A stretch of 7,232 bases of DNA from Nitrosomonadaceae bacterium (GTDB lineage Bacteria > Pseudomonadota > Gammaproteobacteria > Burkholderiales > Nitrosomonadaceae). Position numbers and translations under genes: made by a program. Positions 1-5,487 of this stretch are shown one piece after another. The stretch's first letter is position 1. Every line of letters starts with the position of its first letter. Location of the stretch: NCBI GenBank assembly GCA_919902625.1, contig CAKKRO010000124.1, positions 8,142 through 15,373 on the forward strand, given 5' to 3'. A model generated the notes under the pieces. That model was not told where the DNA came from, did not search any database, and saw only the letters and a program-made list of their open reading frames with translations.

Positions 1-1
1 A

Positions 2-484
2 TCAGTGGGGATTGACAACACCTTTCTTGATTGACTTTGATTCAATAAACTTTTCTATACTTTCGCGCGAAATGATACCAAGCTGGCGCGCAGCCGGCTT
101 CCCATCCGGATCAAAAAAATAGGTACTGGGTAATAGCGAGATATCATCCAGTTGAGAAGCAATCTGCCGGTTACCTAAAACTGTTGGGTATGTAATTGAC
201 ATGGCTTGAACAAAATCCATGACCACTTGCGGATCACTAAAATCCATGGCTACCCCGATTACCATAATATCCTGGCGGTTCTCATAGAGCGCGATCAGAT
301 CAGGAATTTCTTTCAAACAGGGCGGACACCAGGTTGCCCAAAAATTAACCAACACCCATCGACCCTTATAGTCTGCAAGCTGGTGGATTTTCCCTGTTGA
401 ATCCTGAAACTGAAATGCTTGCACCTGGGTGCTAAATAGCAGAACTGCCCAACAAAACAATACACTCAGCTTATGTTTCATCAT
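2..484 (-). CDS. Secreted TlpA/ResA-like thioredoxin-fold protein
   Basis: This is a complete 160-aa protein: start ATG at 484, stop TGA at 2-4. Residues 1-23 look like a signal peptide (basic MMKHK, a hydrophobic stretch about 6-18, then V-Q-A before F24, a good signal peptidase I site), so the mature domain should act in the periplasm. The domain carries the W-C-P-P-C active site (C53, C56) after the strand VLVNFWATW, and the usual cis-proline context L-L-P-S-T at 118-121. These features mark the TlpA/ResA/CcmG-like redoxin family, which reduces or exchanges disulfides in exported proteins, sometimes during cytochrome c maturation. The exact substrate cannot be read here and no cytochrome assembly genes are adjacent. 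A second ATG immediately follows the first. The start lies two bases after the leuA stop, so it is probably co-transcribed and translationally coupled with leuA, with no strong ribosome site of its own. Confidence 0.9.
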   Translation of the reverse strand: MMKHKLSVLFCWAVLLFSTQVQAFQFQDSTGKIHQLADYKGRWVLVNFWATWCPPCLKEIPDLIALYENRQDIMVIGVAMDFSDPQVVMDFVQAMSITYPTVLGNRQIASQLDDISLLPSTYFFDPDGKPAARQLGIISRESIEKFIESKSIKKGVVNPH

Positions 485-486
485 TG

Positions 487-2019
487 CTATACTTGCGGAT
501 GAGCCCGTTCCAGTTTGCTATAGAGCTTATTTAATGCACTAAGATAGGCTTTTGCAGAAGCCACAACAATGTCGGTATCCGCCCCATGCCCATTAACAAT
601 GCGATCGGATTTCTGCAGCCGCACCGTCACTTCGCCTTGTGCATCTGTGCCGCTGGTAATATTGTTAACCGAAAATAATTGCAGTTCAGCACCGCTGGCC
701 AGCAATGCTTCAATCGCCCGGAAAGTGGCATCAACCGGACCGCTTCCTTGAGATTCCGCATGCATCTCATTACCATCGTCAGAAATCACTACGCGTGCGT
801 ATGGAACTTCGCCTGTTTCACAATGAATGGTCAGCGATATTAACCGGTAACGTTCCTGTAGCACCAACACTTCATCTGAAACCAGCGCCTGTAGATCCTC
901 ATCAAATATTTCATGTTTTTTATCAGCCAATTCCTTGAAGCGCATAAAAGTATTATTCAGCATTTCTTCTGATTCCAGCTCAATACCCAATTCCTGAAGG
1001 CGATTGCGGAACGCATTACGCCCTGAATGTTTCCCCAGCAACAGCTTGTTTGCACCCCAACCCACATCTTCCGCCCGCATAATCTCATACGTCTCACGGT
1101 GTTTCAGCACGCCATCCTGGTGAATACCTGATTCATGCGCAAAAGCATTGGCTCCTACAATCGCTTTATTGGGTTGAACAGGAAAACCAGTAATCCCGGA
1201 AACCAACTTACTTGCTGAGACAATATGCGTGGCATCTATTTTTGTATCACAGGGAAAATAATCCTGGCGTGTACGTACAGCCATAACGACTTCTTCCAGA
1301 GAAGCATTACCCGCTCTTTCTCCCAATCCATTGATAGTGCATTCAACCTGCCGTGCGCCATTCATCACTGCAGTTAATGAATTCGCTACGGCCAACCCTA
1401 GATCATTATGACAATGAACTGAAAAGATGGCTTTGTCAGAGTTTGGGATACGCTCGCGCAAGTTACGGATCAATTTGCCGAATTGCTCCGGCATGGTGTA
1501 GCCCACCGTATCCGGAATATTCAATGTGGTCGCGCCTGCGTCAATAACAGCTTCGAGTATTTGACACAAGAAATCTATTTCTGAACGACCGGCATCTTCC
1601 GGGGAAAACTCGACATTATCGGTATATTGGCGCGCCCACTTCACAGCTTTCACAGCTTGTGCGATCACCTGATCAGGAGACATTCTTAGCTTCTTCTTCA
1701 TATGAATGGGTGATGTCGCGATAAAAGTATGAATGCGCGCTGATTGTGCGCCTTTCAAGGCTTCCCCGGTACGCTGAATATCGGCCTCGATTGCACGCGC
1801 CAAACCACAAACCACACTTTCTTTAACCGAATCAGCAACTGCCTTAACAGCCTCAAAATCTCCATTTGAAGCTGCTGGAAAGCCTGCTTCGATGACATCC
1901 ACGCCCATACGTTCCAGTTGCCAGGCAATACGGATTTTTTCCTCTTTAGTCATGGATGCGCCAGGACTCTGTTCACCATCACGCAGGGTAGTATCAAAAA
2001 TAATTAAATGCTCTTGCAT
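487..2019 (-). CDS. leuA: 2-isopropylmalate synthase
   Basis: LeuA condenses acetyl-CoA with 2-ketoisovalerate to give 2-isopropylmalate, the committed leucine step in the cytoplasm. The 510-aa length fits the long, feedback-regulated bacterial form. The N-terminal TIM barrel opens with F-D-T-T-L-R-D-G-E-Q-S-P-G (8-20; metal ligand D14). The metal-binding H-C-H is at 202-204 and G-L-G-E-R-A-G-N at 231-238. The C-terminal regulatory domain, about 385-510, includes G-S-G-P-V-D-A (425-431), part of the leucine-sensing LeuA dimer domain. I chose the ATG at 2019 because GGAG lies six bases upstream and the protein then starts MQEHLIIFDTT, as is usual in the family. An in-frame GTG at 2031 would add four residues but overlaps that ribosome site. 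The substrate derives from the products of ilvB, ilvN and ilvC upstream. A leucine-rich leader frame and stem-loop precede the gene, suggesting attenuation control. Confidence 0.98.
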   Translation of the reverse strand: MQEHLIIFDTTLRDGEQSPGASMTKEEKIRIAWQLERMGVDVIEAGFPAASNGDFEAVKAVADSVKESVVCGLARAIEADIQRTGEALKGAQSARIHTFIATSPIHMKKKLRMSPDQVIAQAVKAVKWARQYTDNVEFSPEDAGRSEIDFLCQILEAVIDAGATTLNIPDTVGYTMPEQFGKLIRNLRERIPNSDKAIFSVHCHNDLGLAVANSLTAVMNGARQVECTINGLGERAGNASLEEVVMAVRTRQDYFPCDTKIDATHIVSASKLVSGITGFPVQPNKAIVGANAFAHESGIHQDGVLKHRETYEIMRAEDVGWGANKLLLGKHSGRNAFRNRLQELGIELESEEMLNNTFMRFKELADKKHEIFDEDLQALVSDEVLVLQERYRLISLTIHCETGEVPYARVVISDDGNEMHAESQGSGPVDATFRAIEALLASGAELQLFSVNNITSGTDAQGEVTVRLQKSDRIVNGHGADTDIVVASAKAYLSALNKLYSKLERAHPQV

Positions 2020-2031
2020 TACGCTCTCCAC
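2020..2031 (-). promoter_or_regulatory. Ribosome binding site of leuA
   Basis: On the minus strand GTGGAGAGCGTA stands directly before the ATG at 2019. The GGAG core (2026-2029) lies six bases from that ATG, an ideal spacing. It decides the start in favour of ATG 2019 over the in-frame GTG at 2031, whose codon would overlap the site itself. Confidence 0.8.
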
Positions 2032-2053
2032 TTCAGGAAGAAAACTTACAATA

Positions 2054-2082
2054 CGATAAAACTCGTTTTTCGAATTTTATCG
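2054..2082 (-). promoter_or_regulatory. 12-bp stem-loop in the leuA leader (candidate attenuator)
   Basis: Read on the leuA strand, CGATAAAATTCG, an AAAAA loop and CGAGTTTTATCG form a 12-bp stem with one T-G wobble in the RNA. It sits in the untranslated leader, 34 bases before the leuA ATG and 28 bases after the stop of the leucine-rich frame. The position fits the terminator-like element of an attenuator. However, the stem is A/T-rich and what follows (TATTGTAAGTTTTC) is only a loose U-tract, so it is not a textbook terminator. As DNA it is also a near-perfect inverted repeat and could be an operator. The structure is seen directly; the function is inferred. Confidence 0.6.
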
Positions 2083-2110
2083 GGAAGAAAGGAAAATAGG
2101 GATAGAAATT

Positions 2111-2197
2111 TTAGCGCGCAAGGCGCAGCAACAATTCCATTAGAATTTCAGGAACTGATAATAAATGCAGTGAATTGACATGACTTATTGCCGACAT
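2111..2197 (-). CDS. Putative leucine-rich leader peptide of leuA
   Basis: This short frame has ATG at 2197, 28 codons and TAA at 2111-2113. Eight of 28 residues are leucine (10, 12, 13, 19, 22, 23, 24, 26), including LHLL at 10-13 and a dense end, ILMELLLRLAR, at 18-28. Four different synonymous groups supply them (TTA, TTG, CTG, CTA/CTT). It lies directly before leuA, whose product makes the precursor of leucine. In known leu and ilv attenuators a ribosome stalling on such codons when charged leucine tRNA is scarce changes downstream RNA folding. No clear ribosome site precedes the ATG, but a candidate promoter would start transcripts only two or three bases upstream. The frame also stays open further upstream, and an internal ATG at 2140 would give a nine-residue version (MELLLRLAR). 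The protein itself would have no function beyond its translation. Confidence 0.55.
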   Translation of the reverse strand: MSAISHVNSLHLLSVPEILMELLLRLAR

Positions 2198-2205
2198 AAT
2201 GACCA

Positions 2206-2234
2206 AATATAAATAGTTTTTTATTTTTGTGCAA
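2206..2234 (-). promoter_or_regulatory. Candidate sigma-70 promoter for leuA and its leader
   Basis: On the minus strand TTGCAC (2229-2234, weak -35, first three bases match) is separated by 17 bases from TATATT (2206-2211, five of six matches to TATAAT). Predicted transcription would begin near 2199, just ahead of the leader-peptide ATG at 2197, giving leuA a leader of about 180 bases. It lies in very A/T-rich DNA, where such hexamers occur by chance. Confidence 0.35.
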
Positions 2235-2244
2235 TAGATAATCG

Positions 2245-3018
2245 TTAGGAACCGGATGGCTCACTATTTCTTTTACTTCTGACGAATCGCCATAACTTGA
2301 CGAAATACCCAGAGAAGGCATAAGCCGCAAACAAACAAAATAATACTAACGGCGGGTGACTGGGGATTAGAACGAAAAAGAACAGCACTAATAACAAGAT
2401 AGTAAAGAACGGCACCCTTCGACGTAAATTAATCTCTTTGCCGCTATAGTAAGGAATATTGCTGACCATGGTCAAAGCGGCGAATAAAGTGGCTACACAA
2501 ACCAGCCATTTAATATCGTTCCCTTGCACCTGGAAATTAAGCATCACCCAAACAAGTCCGGCTATCAATGCCGCTGCCGCAGGGCTGGGCAACCCCTGAA
2601 AAAAACGCTTGTCAACCACTTCTATATTGGTATTGAATCGCGCAAGCCGCAGAGCTGCGCATGCGCAGTAAATAAAGGCAACTATCCAACCCCATTGATC
2701 CATTTCTTTCAAGGCCCACTCATAGACAATCAAAGCGGGGGCGACACCGAAAGAAACCATATCCGACATACTATCGTATTCAGCGCCAAACTCACTTTGA
2801 GTCCCGGTGAGTCTTGCTACACGGCCATCCAACCCATCCAGCACCATAGCAATAAAAATGGCGATCGCCGAAGATTCAAAATTCCCATTCATCGCCTGCA
2901 CAATGGCATAAAACCCCGCAAATAGCGCAGCCGTCGTAAACAAATTAGGCAACAAATAAATACCACGCCGCCGCAGTCGAGACTTGAGCACGATACGTTC
3001 TGGTAGAGAATCAGGCAT
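2245..3018 (-). CDS. pssA: CDP-diacylglycerol-serine O-phosphatidyltransferase
   Basis: PssA is an integral membrane enzyme that transfers the phosphatidyl group from CDP-diacylglycerol to L-serine, making phosphatidylserine. The 257-aa protein has the complete CDP-alcohol phosphotransferase signature at 61-86: D-G-L-D-G-R-V-A-R, then G78, D82 and D86, with the metal-binding aspartates D61, D64, D82 and D86. Hydrophobic segments follow the family layout, at about 22-42, 50-62, 110-125, 146-163, 171-188, 204-219 and 223-241. The N-terminus R-R-R-G-I-Y-L-L-P-N-L-F-T is characteristic of this subtype, distinct from the phospholipase D-like PssA of E. coli. The neighbour psd decarboxylates its product. 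The ATG at 3018 has no Shine-Dalgarno sequence ahead of it. A promoter candidate close upstream would place the mRNA start almost at the ATG, which may explain this. Confidence 0.96.
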   Translation of the reverse strand: MPDSLPERIVLKSRLRRRGIYLLPNLFTTAALFAGFYAIVQAMNGNFESSAIAIFIAMVLDGLDGRVARLTGTQSEFGAEYDSMSDMVSFGVAPALIVYEWALKEMDQWGWIVAFIYCACAALRLARFNTNIEVVDKRFFQGLPSPAAAALIAGLVWVMLNFQVQGNDIKWLVCVATLFAALTMVSNIPYYSGKEINLRRRVPFFTILLLVLFFFVLIPSHPPLVLFCLFAAYAFSGYFVKLWRFVRSKRNSEPSGS

Positions 3019-3026
3019 TATGGGTA

Positions 3027-3054
3027 ACTATAAAAAGAATACTAATAATGTTAA
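3027..3054 (-). promoter_or_regulatory. Candidate sigma-70 promoter for pssA
   Basis: On the minus strand TTAACA (3049-3054, five of six matches to TTGACA) and TATAGT (3027-3032, five of six to TATAAT) are 16 bases apart. This is the best-formed promoter in the window. It lies in the 91-base gap between psd and pssA. Transcription would start near 3019-3020, one or two bases before the pssA ATG, implying a leaderless message. Confidence 0.5.
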
Positions 3055-3109
3055 GTGATATAACCCGATGGAAATTAATTAGTTAATGCTTTATCAGGAA
3101 GCAGGCTTC

Positions 3110-3775
3110 TTAATGCGCCGCCTTACCTTCTTCACGAAACTCTGCCAATACCGTCGATGTCGCCGATACCTTATCACCGATATTGACATTGATTTTAGTA
3201 TCCGGCGGCAAATACACATCCACTCTCGAACCAAACCGTATAAAGCCAAAGCGTTGCCCGCGTTCAAGATGATCGCCTGGCGATACATGGCAAAGAATAC
3301 GTTTTGCGATCAAGCCCGCCACCTGCACACAGGTCACATCCGCACCATTATCCGCCTTGATCCATAGCGCATTACGCTCATTTTCCAGTGACGCTTTGGG
3401 TAAATCGGCATTAATAAACTTTCCCGGGAAATACCATTTTTCACGCACTACCCCGTCAACCGGACTCCGGTTAGAATGTACATTAAACACATTCATAAAC
3501 ACGCTGACCTTAACCGCTTCACGTTCCAAATAAGGATCCTGAATCTTTTCCACAGCAACAATTCTGCCGTCGGCCGGAGCCAATATGGCATTACGATTCG
3601 CTGGCACTTCTCTGGGTGGATCCCGGAAAAACTGCAAAACAAAAACAGCAATTACCCAGAACGGTATCACCCAAGGCCCGTCAATCAATAGAGTCGCACC
3701 CAGCGCAGCAGTAAATGCTATCGCAATATGGGGCCAGCCTTCACGAGCGATGATAGGATGAGGATAATGAGCCAT
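3110..3775 (-). CDS. psd: Phosphatidylserine decarboxylase, short bacterial form
   Basis: Psd removes CO2 from phosphatidylserine to yield phosphatidylethanolamine at the inner membrane, using a pyruvoyl group made by self-cleavage. The 221-aa protein matches the short-form family (about 210-220 aa). Residues 1-15 (MAHYPHPIIAREGWP) are typical, followed by a hydrophobic region at about 16-50 that anchors it. D69 in A-P-A-D-G and H100 in N-V-H-S-N-R-S-P are probable catalytic residues. R-F-G-S-R places the processing site between G182 and S183, predicting a beta chain of about 182 residues and a small pyruvoyl alpha chain of about 39. I prefer the ATG at 3775; an in-frame TTG at 3790 would add five atypical residues. 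Neither start has a visible ribosome site. The gene lies 71 bases after ilvC and 91 before pssA, which makes its substrate. Confidence 0.95.
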   Translation of the reverse strand: MAHYPHPIIAREGWPHIAIAFTAALGATLLIDGPWVIPFWVIAVFVLQFFRDPPREVPANRNAILAPADGRIVAVEKIQDPYLEREAVKVSVFMNVFNVHSNRSPVDGVVREKWYFPGKFINADLPKASLENERNALWIKADNGADVTCVQVAGLIAKRILCHVSPGDHLERGQRFGFIRFGSRVDVYLPPDTKINVNIGDKVSATSTVLAEFREEGKAAH

Positions 3776-3846
3776 AAATAGATTACACAAAAAATGTGAA
3801 TGGTGAAGAAACCAAGGTTCAAATCAAGAGGCGAAATATCAATGCT

Positions 3847-4863
3847 TTAATTCTTCACTTGATCGACAAGTTTATTCTTCTTGATCCACGGCATCATATC
3901 ACGCAACTTGGCGCCCACCTGTTCAATTTGATGCTCAGAAGCAATACGCCGGCTTGATTTAAGTACGGGCGCTCCCGATTGATTTTCCAGAATAAATTCC
4001 CGCGCATATTCACCTGTCTGAATCTGGCGCAAAATTTTACGCATTTCCGCGCGCGTTTCATCAGTAATGATACGCGGTCCGCGTGATACGTCTCCATATT
4101 CGGCATTATTAGAAATGGAATAGCGCATATTGGCGATACCGCCTTCGTAGATCAAGTCCACAATCAGCTTGACTTCGTGCAGACACTCAAAATAGGCCAT
4201 TTCAGGTGCGTAACCCGCCTCGACCAACGTTTCAAAACCGGCCTGGATCAGTGCCGTTAGGCCACCACACAACACCACCTGCTCGCCAAACAAATCTGTT
4301 TCAGTTTCTTCACGGAAACTCGTTTCGATCACACCGCCACGGGTACCCCCGTTGGCAGCGGCATAAGACAACGCCAAATCGCGCGCTTTGCCTGATTTAT
4401 CCTGATGTACTGCGATCAATGAAGGCACGCCGCCGCCCTGCAGATAGGTTGAACGCACCAAATGACCCGGACCCTTGGGTGCAATCATGATCACATCAAG
4501 ATCTTCACGTGGCGTTACCTGTCCATAGTGAACGCTAAAACCATGCGCAAATGCCACTGTGGCATTTTTCTTCAACCCCGGTTCAATTTCTGTTTTATAG
4601 ACCGCCCCAATCTGCTCATCGGGCAACAAAACCATGACAACGTCTGCATCCTTAACGGCTGCAGAAACTTCCATAACCGTTAAACCGGCTTTTTCCGCTT
4701 TACCCCAGGATGCTCCATCTTTGCGCAGGCCAACGGTCACTTTGACACCGGATTCACTCAGATTATTCGCATGGGCATGTCCCTGTGAGCCATAACCCAA
4801 AATCGTTACTTTTTTTCCTTTAATAAGAGACAGATCTGCATCTTTATCATAATAAACTTTCAT
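3847..4863 (-). CDS. ilvC: Ketol-acid reductoisomerase (NADP+), class I
   Basis: IlvC isomerises and reduces 2-acetolactate (valine/leucine branch) or 2-aceto-2-hydroxybutyrate (isoleucine branch) to the dihydroxy acids, using NADPH and Mg2+. The Rossmann motif G-Y-G-S-Q-G is at 23-28. R47, K48 and S52 in the following loop fit NADPH preference. The C-terminal knotted domain keeps D190 and E194 (E-T-D-L-F-G-E-Q), E226, E230 and S251, the metal and substrate ligands; H108 and K130 are also present. The length of 338 aa is the standard class I size. I chose the ATG at 4863 because AAGGA lies five bases before it and family proteins start MKVYYDKDAD. An in-frame ATG at 4881 would add six residues and swallow that ribosome site. 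It follows ilvN after 126 bases, a gap large enough for separate control, so it may not depend only on the ilvB promoter. Confidence 0.98.
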   Translation of the reverse strand: MKVYYDKDADLSLIKGKKVTILGYGSQGHAHANNLSESGVKVTVGLRKDGASWGKAEKAGLTVMEVSAAVKDADVVMVLLPDEQIGAVYKTEIEPGLKKNATVAFAHGFSVHYGQVTPREDLDVIMIAPKGPGHLVRSTYLQGGGVPSLIAVHQDKSGKARDLALSYAAANGGTRGGVIETSFREETETDLFGEQVVLCGGLTALIQAGFETLVEAGYAPEMAYFECLHEVKLIVDLIYEGGIANMRYSISNNAEYGDVSRGPRIITDETRAEMRKILRQIQTGEYAREFILENQSGAPVLKSSRRIASEHQIEQVGAKLRDMMPWIKKNKLVDQVKN

Positions 4864-4873
4864 TATTTTCCTT
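4864..4873 (-). promoter_or_regulatory. Ribosome binding site of ilvC
   Basis: AAGGA on the minus strand (4869-4873) is five bases before the ATG at 4863. Because it lies inside the extra codons that an ATG at 4881 would use, it supports the shorter 338-residue reading. Confidence 0.8.
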
Positions 4874-4884
4874 TTAAACATAAA

Positions 4885-4908
4885 TTAGAACAGAAACAGG
4901 CGAGCCAT
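4885..4908 (-). CDS. Possible seven-codon leader ORF before ilvC
   Basis: ATG at 4908, seven codons (MARLFLF) and TAA lie in the 126-base gap between ilvN and ilvC, ending 21 bases before the ilvC start. AAGG stands ten bases ahead of the ATG, a loose ribosome site. Two of seven residues are leucine, which is suggestive but weak. No terminator-like stem follows before ilvC. A frame this short can arise by chance, so this is only a candidate for a small regulatory upstream frame. Confidence 0.15.
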   Translation of the reverse strand: MARLFLF

Positions 4909-4989
4909 AGAGAAAATACCTTATCGGAAAAGAGGGTAGATTGCTCTGAATCACTGACCTCAAGATTCGGATTAATCAGCAAAAACGGA

Positions 4990-5481
4990 TTATACCTTCA
5001 AAATCCATTCTCCGCGCCCTATGCCGGAAGCACCCGTGCGCACTGTTTCCAAAACTGCGCCACGTTCAACGGCCTCAAGGAATGCATCCAGTTTCGAACT
5101 GGTGCCCGTTAACTCGATGGTATAGGATTTGTCTGTTACATCGATAATACAACCACGAAAAATTTCAGCCAGCCGTTTGATTTCTTCCCGATCCGCACCG
5201 GTTGCGCGCACTTTGACCAGCATCATCTCGCGTTCTATATGATCACCCTCATTCAGATCGATGATTTTTACCACTTCAATCAGCTTATTCAGTTGCTTGG
5301 TCACTTGTTCCACCACTTCATCAGATCCGATAGTCACCAGTGTCATCCGTGACAAAGTGGGATCTTCCGTCGGAGCCACTGACAGTGACTCAATATTATA
5401 ACCGCGCGCCGAAAACAGGCCTGCTACGCGAGACAGAGCACCCGCTTCATTTTCCATTAATAAAGAAATAATATGTCGCAT
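4990..5481 (-). CDS. ilvN: Acetohydroxyacid synthase small (regulatory) subunit
   Basis: This subunit activates the IlvB catalytic subunit and makes the complex sensitive to valine. The 163 residues match E. coli IlvH in length. The N-terminal ACT domain (about 1-80) starts MRHIISLLMENEAGALSRV and keeps G14, N29 and A36, positions where changes in E. coli IlvH relieve valine inhibition, so a valine-sensitive enzyme is predicted. The C-terminal domain (about 85-160) contains E-R-E-M-M-L-V-K and F-R-G-C-I-I-D-V-T, typical of the family. The ATG lies six bases after the ilvB stop, so the two subunits are translated from one mRNA. Its ribosome site is weak (GGTG inside the end of ilvB), consistent with coupling to ilvB translation. 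It could equally be named ilvH. Confidence 0.97.
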   Translation of the reverse strand: MRHIISLLMENEAGALSRVAGLFSARGYNIESLSVAPTEDPTLSRMTLVTIGSDEVVEQVTKQLNKLIEVVKIIDLNEGDHIEREMMLVKVRATGADREEIKRLAEIFRGCIIDVTDKSYTIELTGTSSKLDAFLEAVERGAVLETVRTGASGIGRGEWILKV

Positions 5482-5487
5482 TTATTT

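Noticed and set aside
2116..2126. GCGC-CTT-GCGC mini hairpin at the end of the leader frame as a terminator
   Set aside because: The stem is only four pairs and is followed by TAAAATTTC rather than a T-run; at most it could be a pausing structure.
2148..2330. 60-codon minus-strand frame across the pssA end and the gap
   Set aside because: It overlaps the pssA C-terminus in another frame and continues into A/T-rich spacer; composition is not protein-like and it uses a different frame from the leucine-rich leader.
2524..2925. 133-codon plus-strand open frame opposite pssA
   Set aside because: It is fully antisense to a gene with an intact catalytic signature; the translation shows no family features and no ribosome site was evident.
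3098..3110. GAAG/CTTC inverted repeat just after the psd stop as a terminator
   Set aside because: It has a four-pair stem with a four-base loop and no T-run on the psd strand, so it is too weak to support termination.
3776..3790. TTG start of psd five codons upstream of the chosen ATG
   Set aside because: The extra residues are not typical of the family, TTG is a rarer start, and no ribosome site supports it; MAHYPHPIIAREGWP fits known N-termini.
3781..3797. CACA-AAAAA-TGTG short inverted repeat upstream of psd
   Set aside because: Four-base arms around an A-run are expected by chance in A/T-rich spacer, and it matches no operator that I can name.
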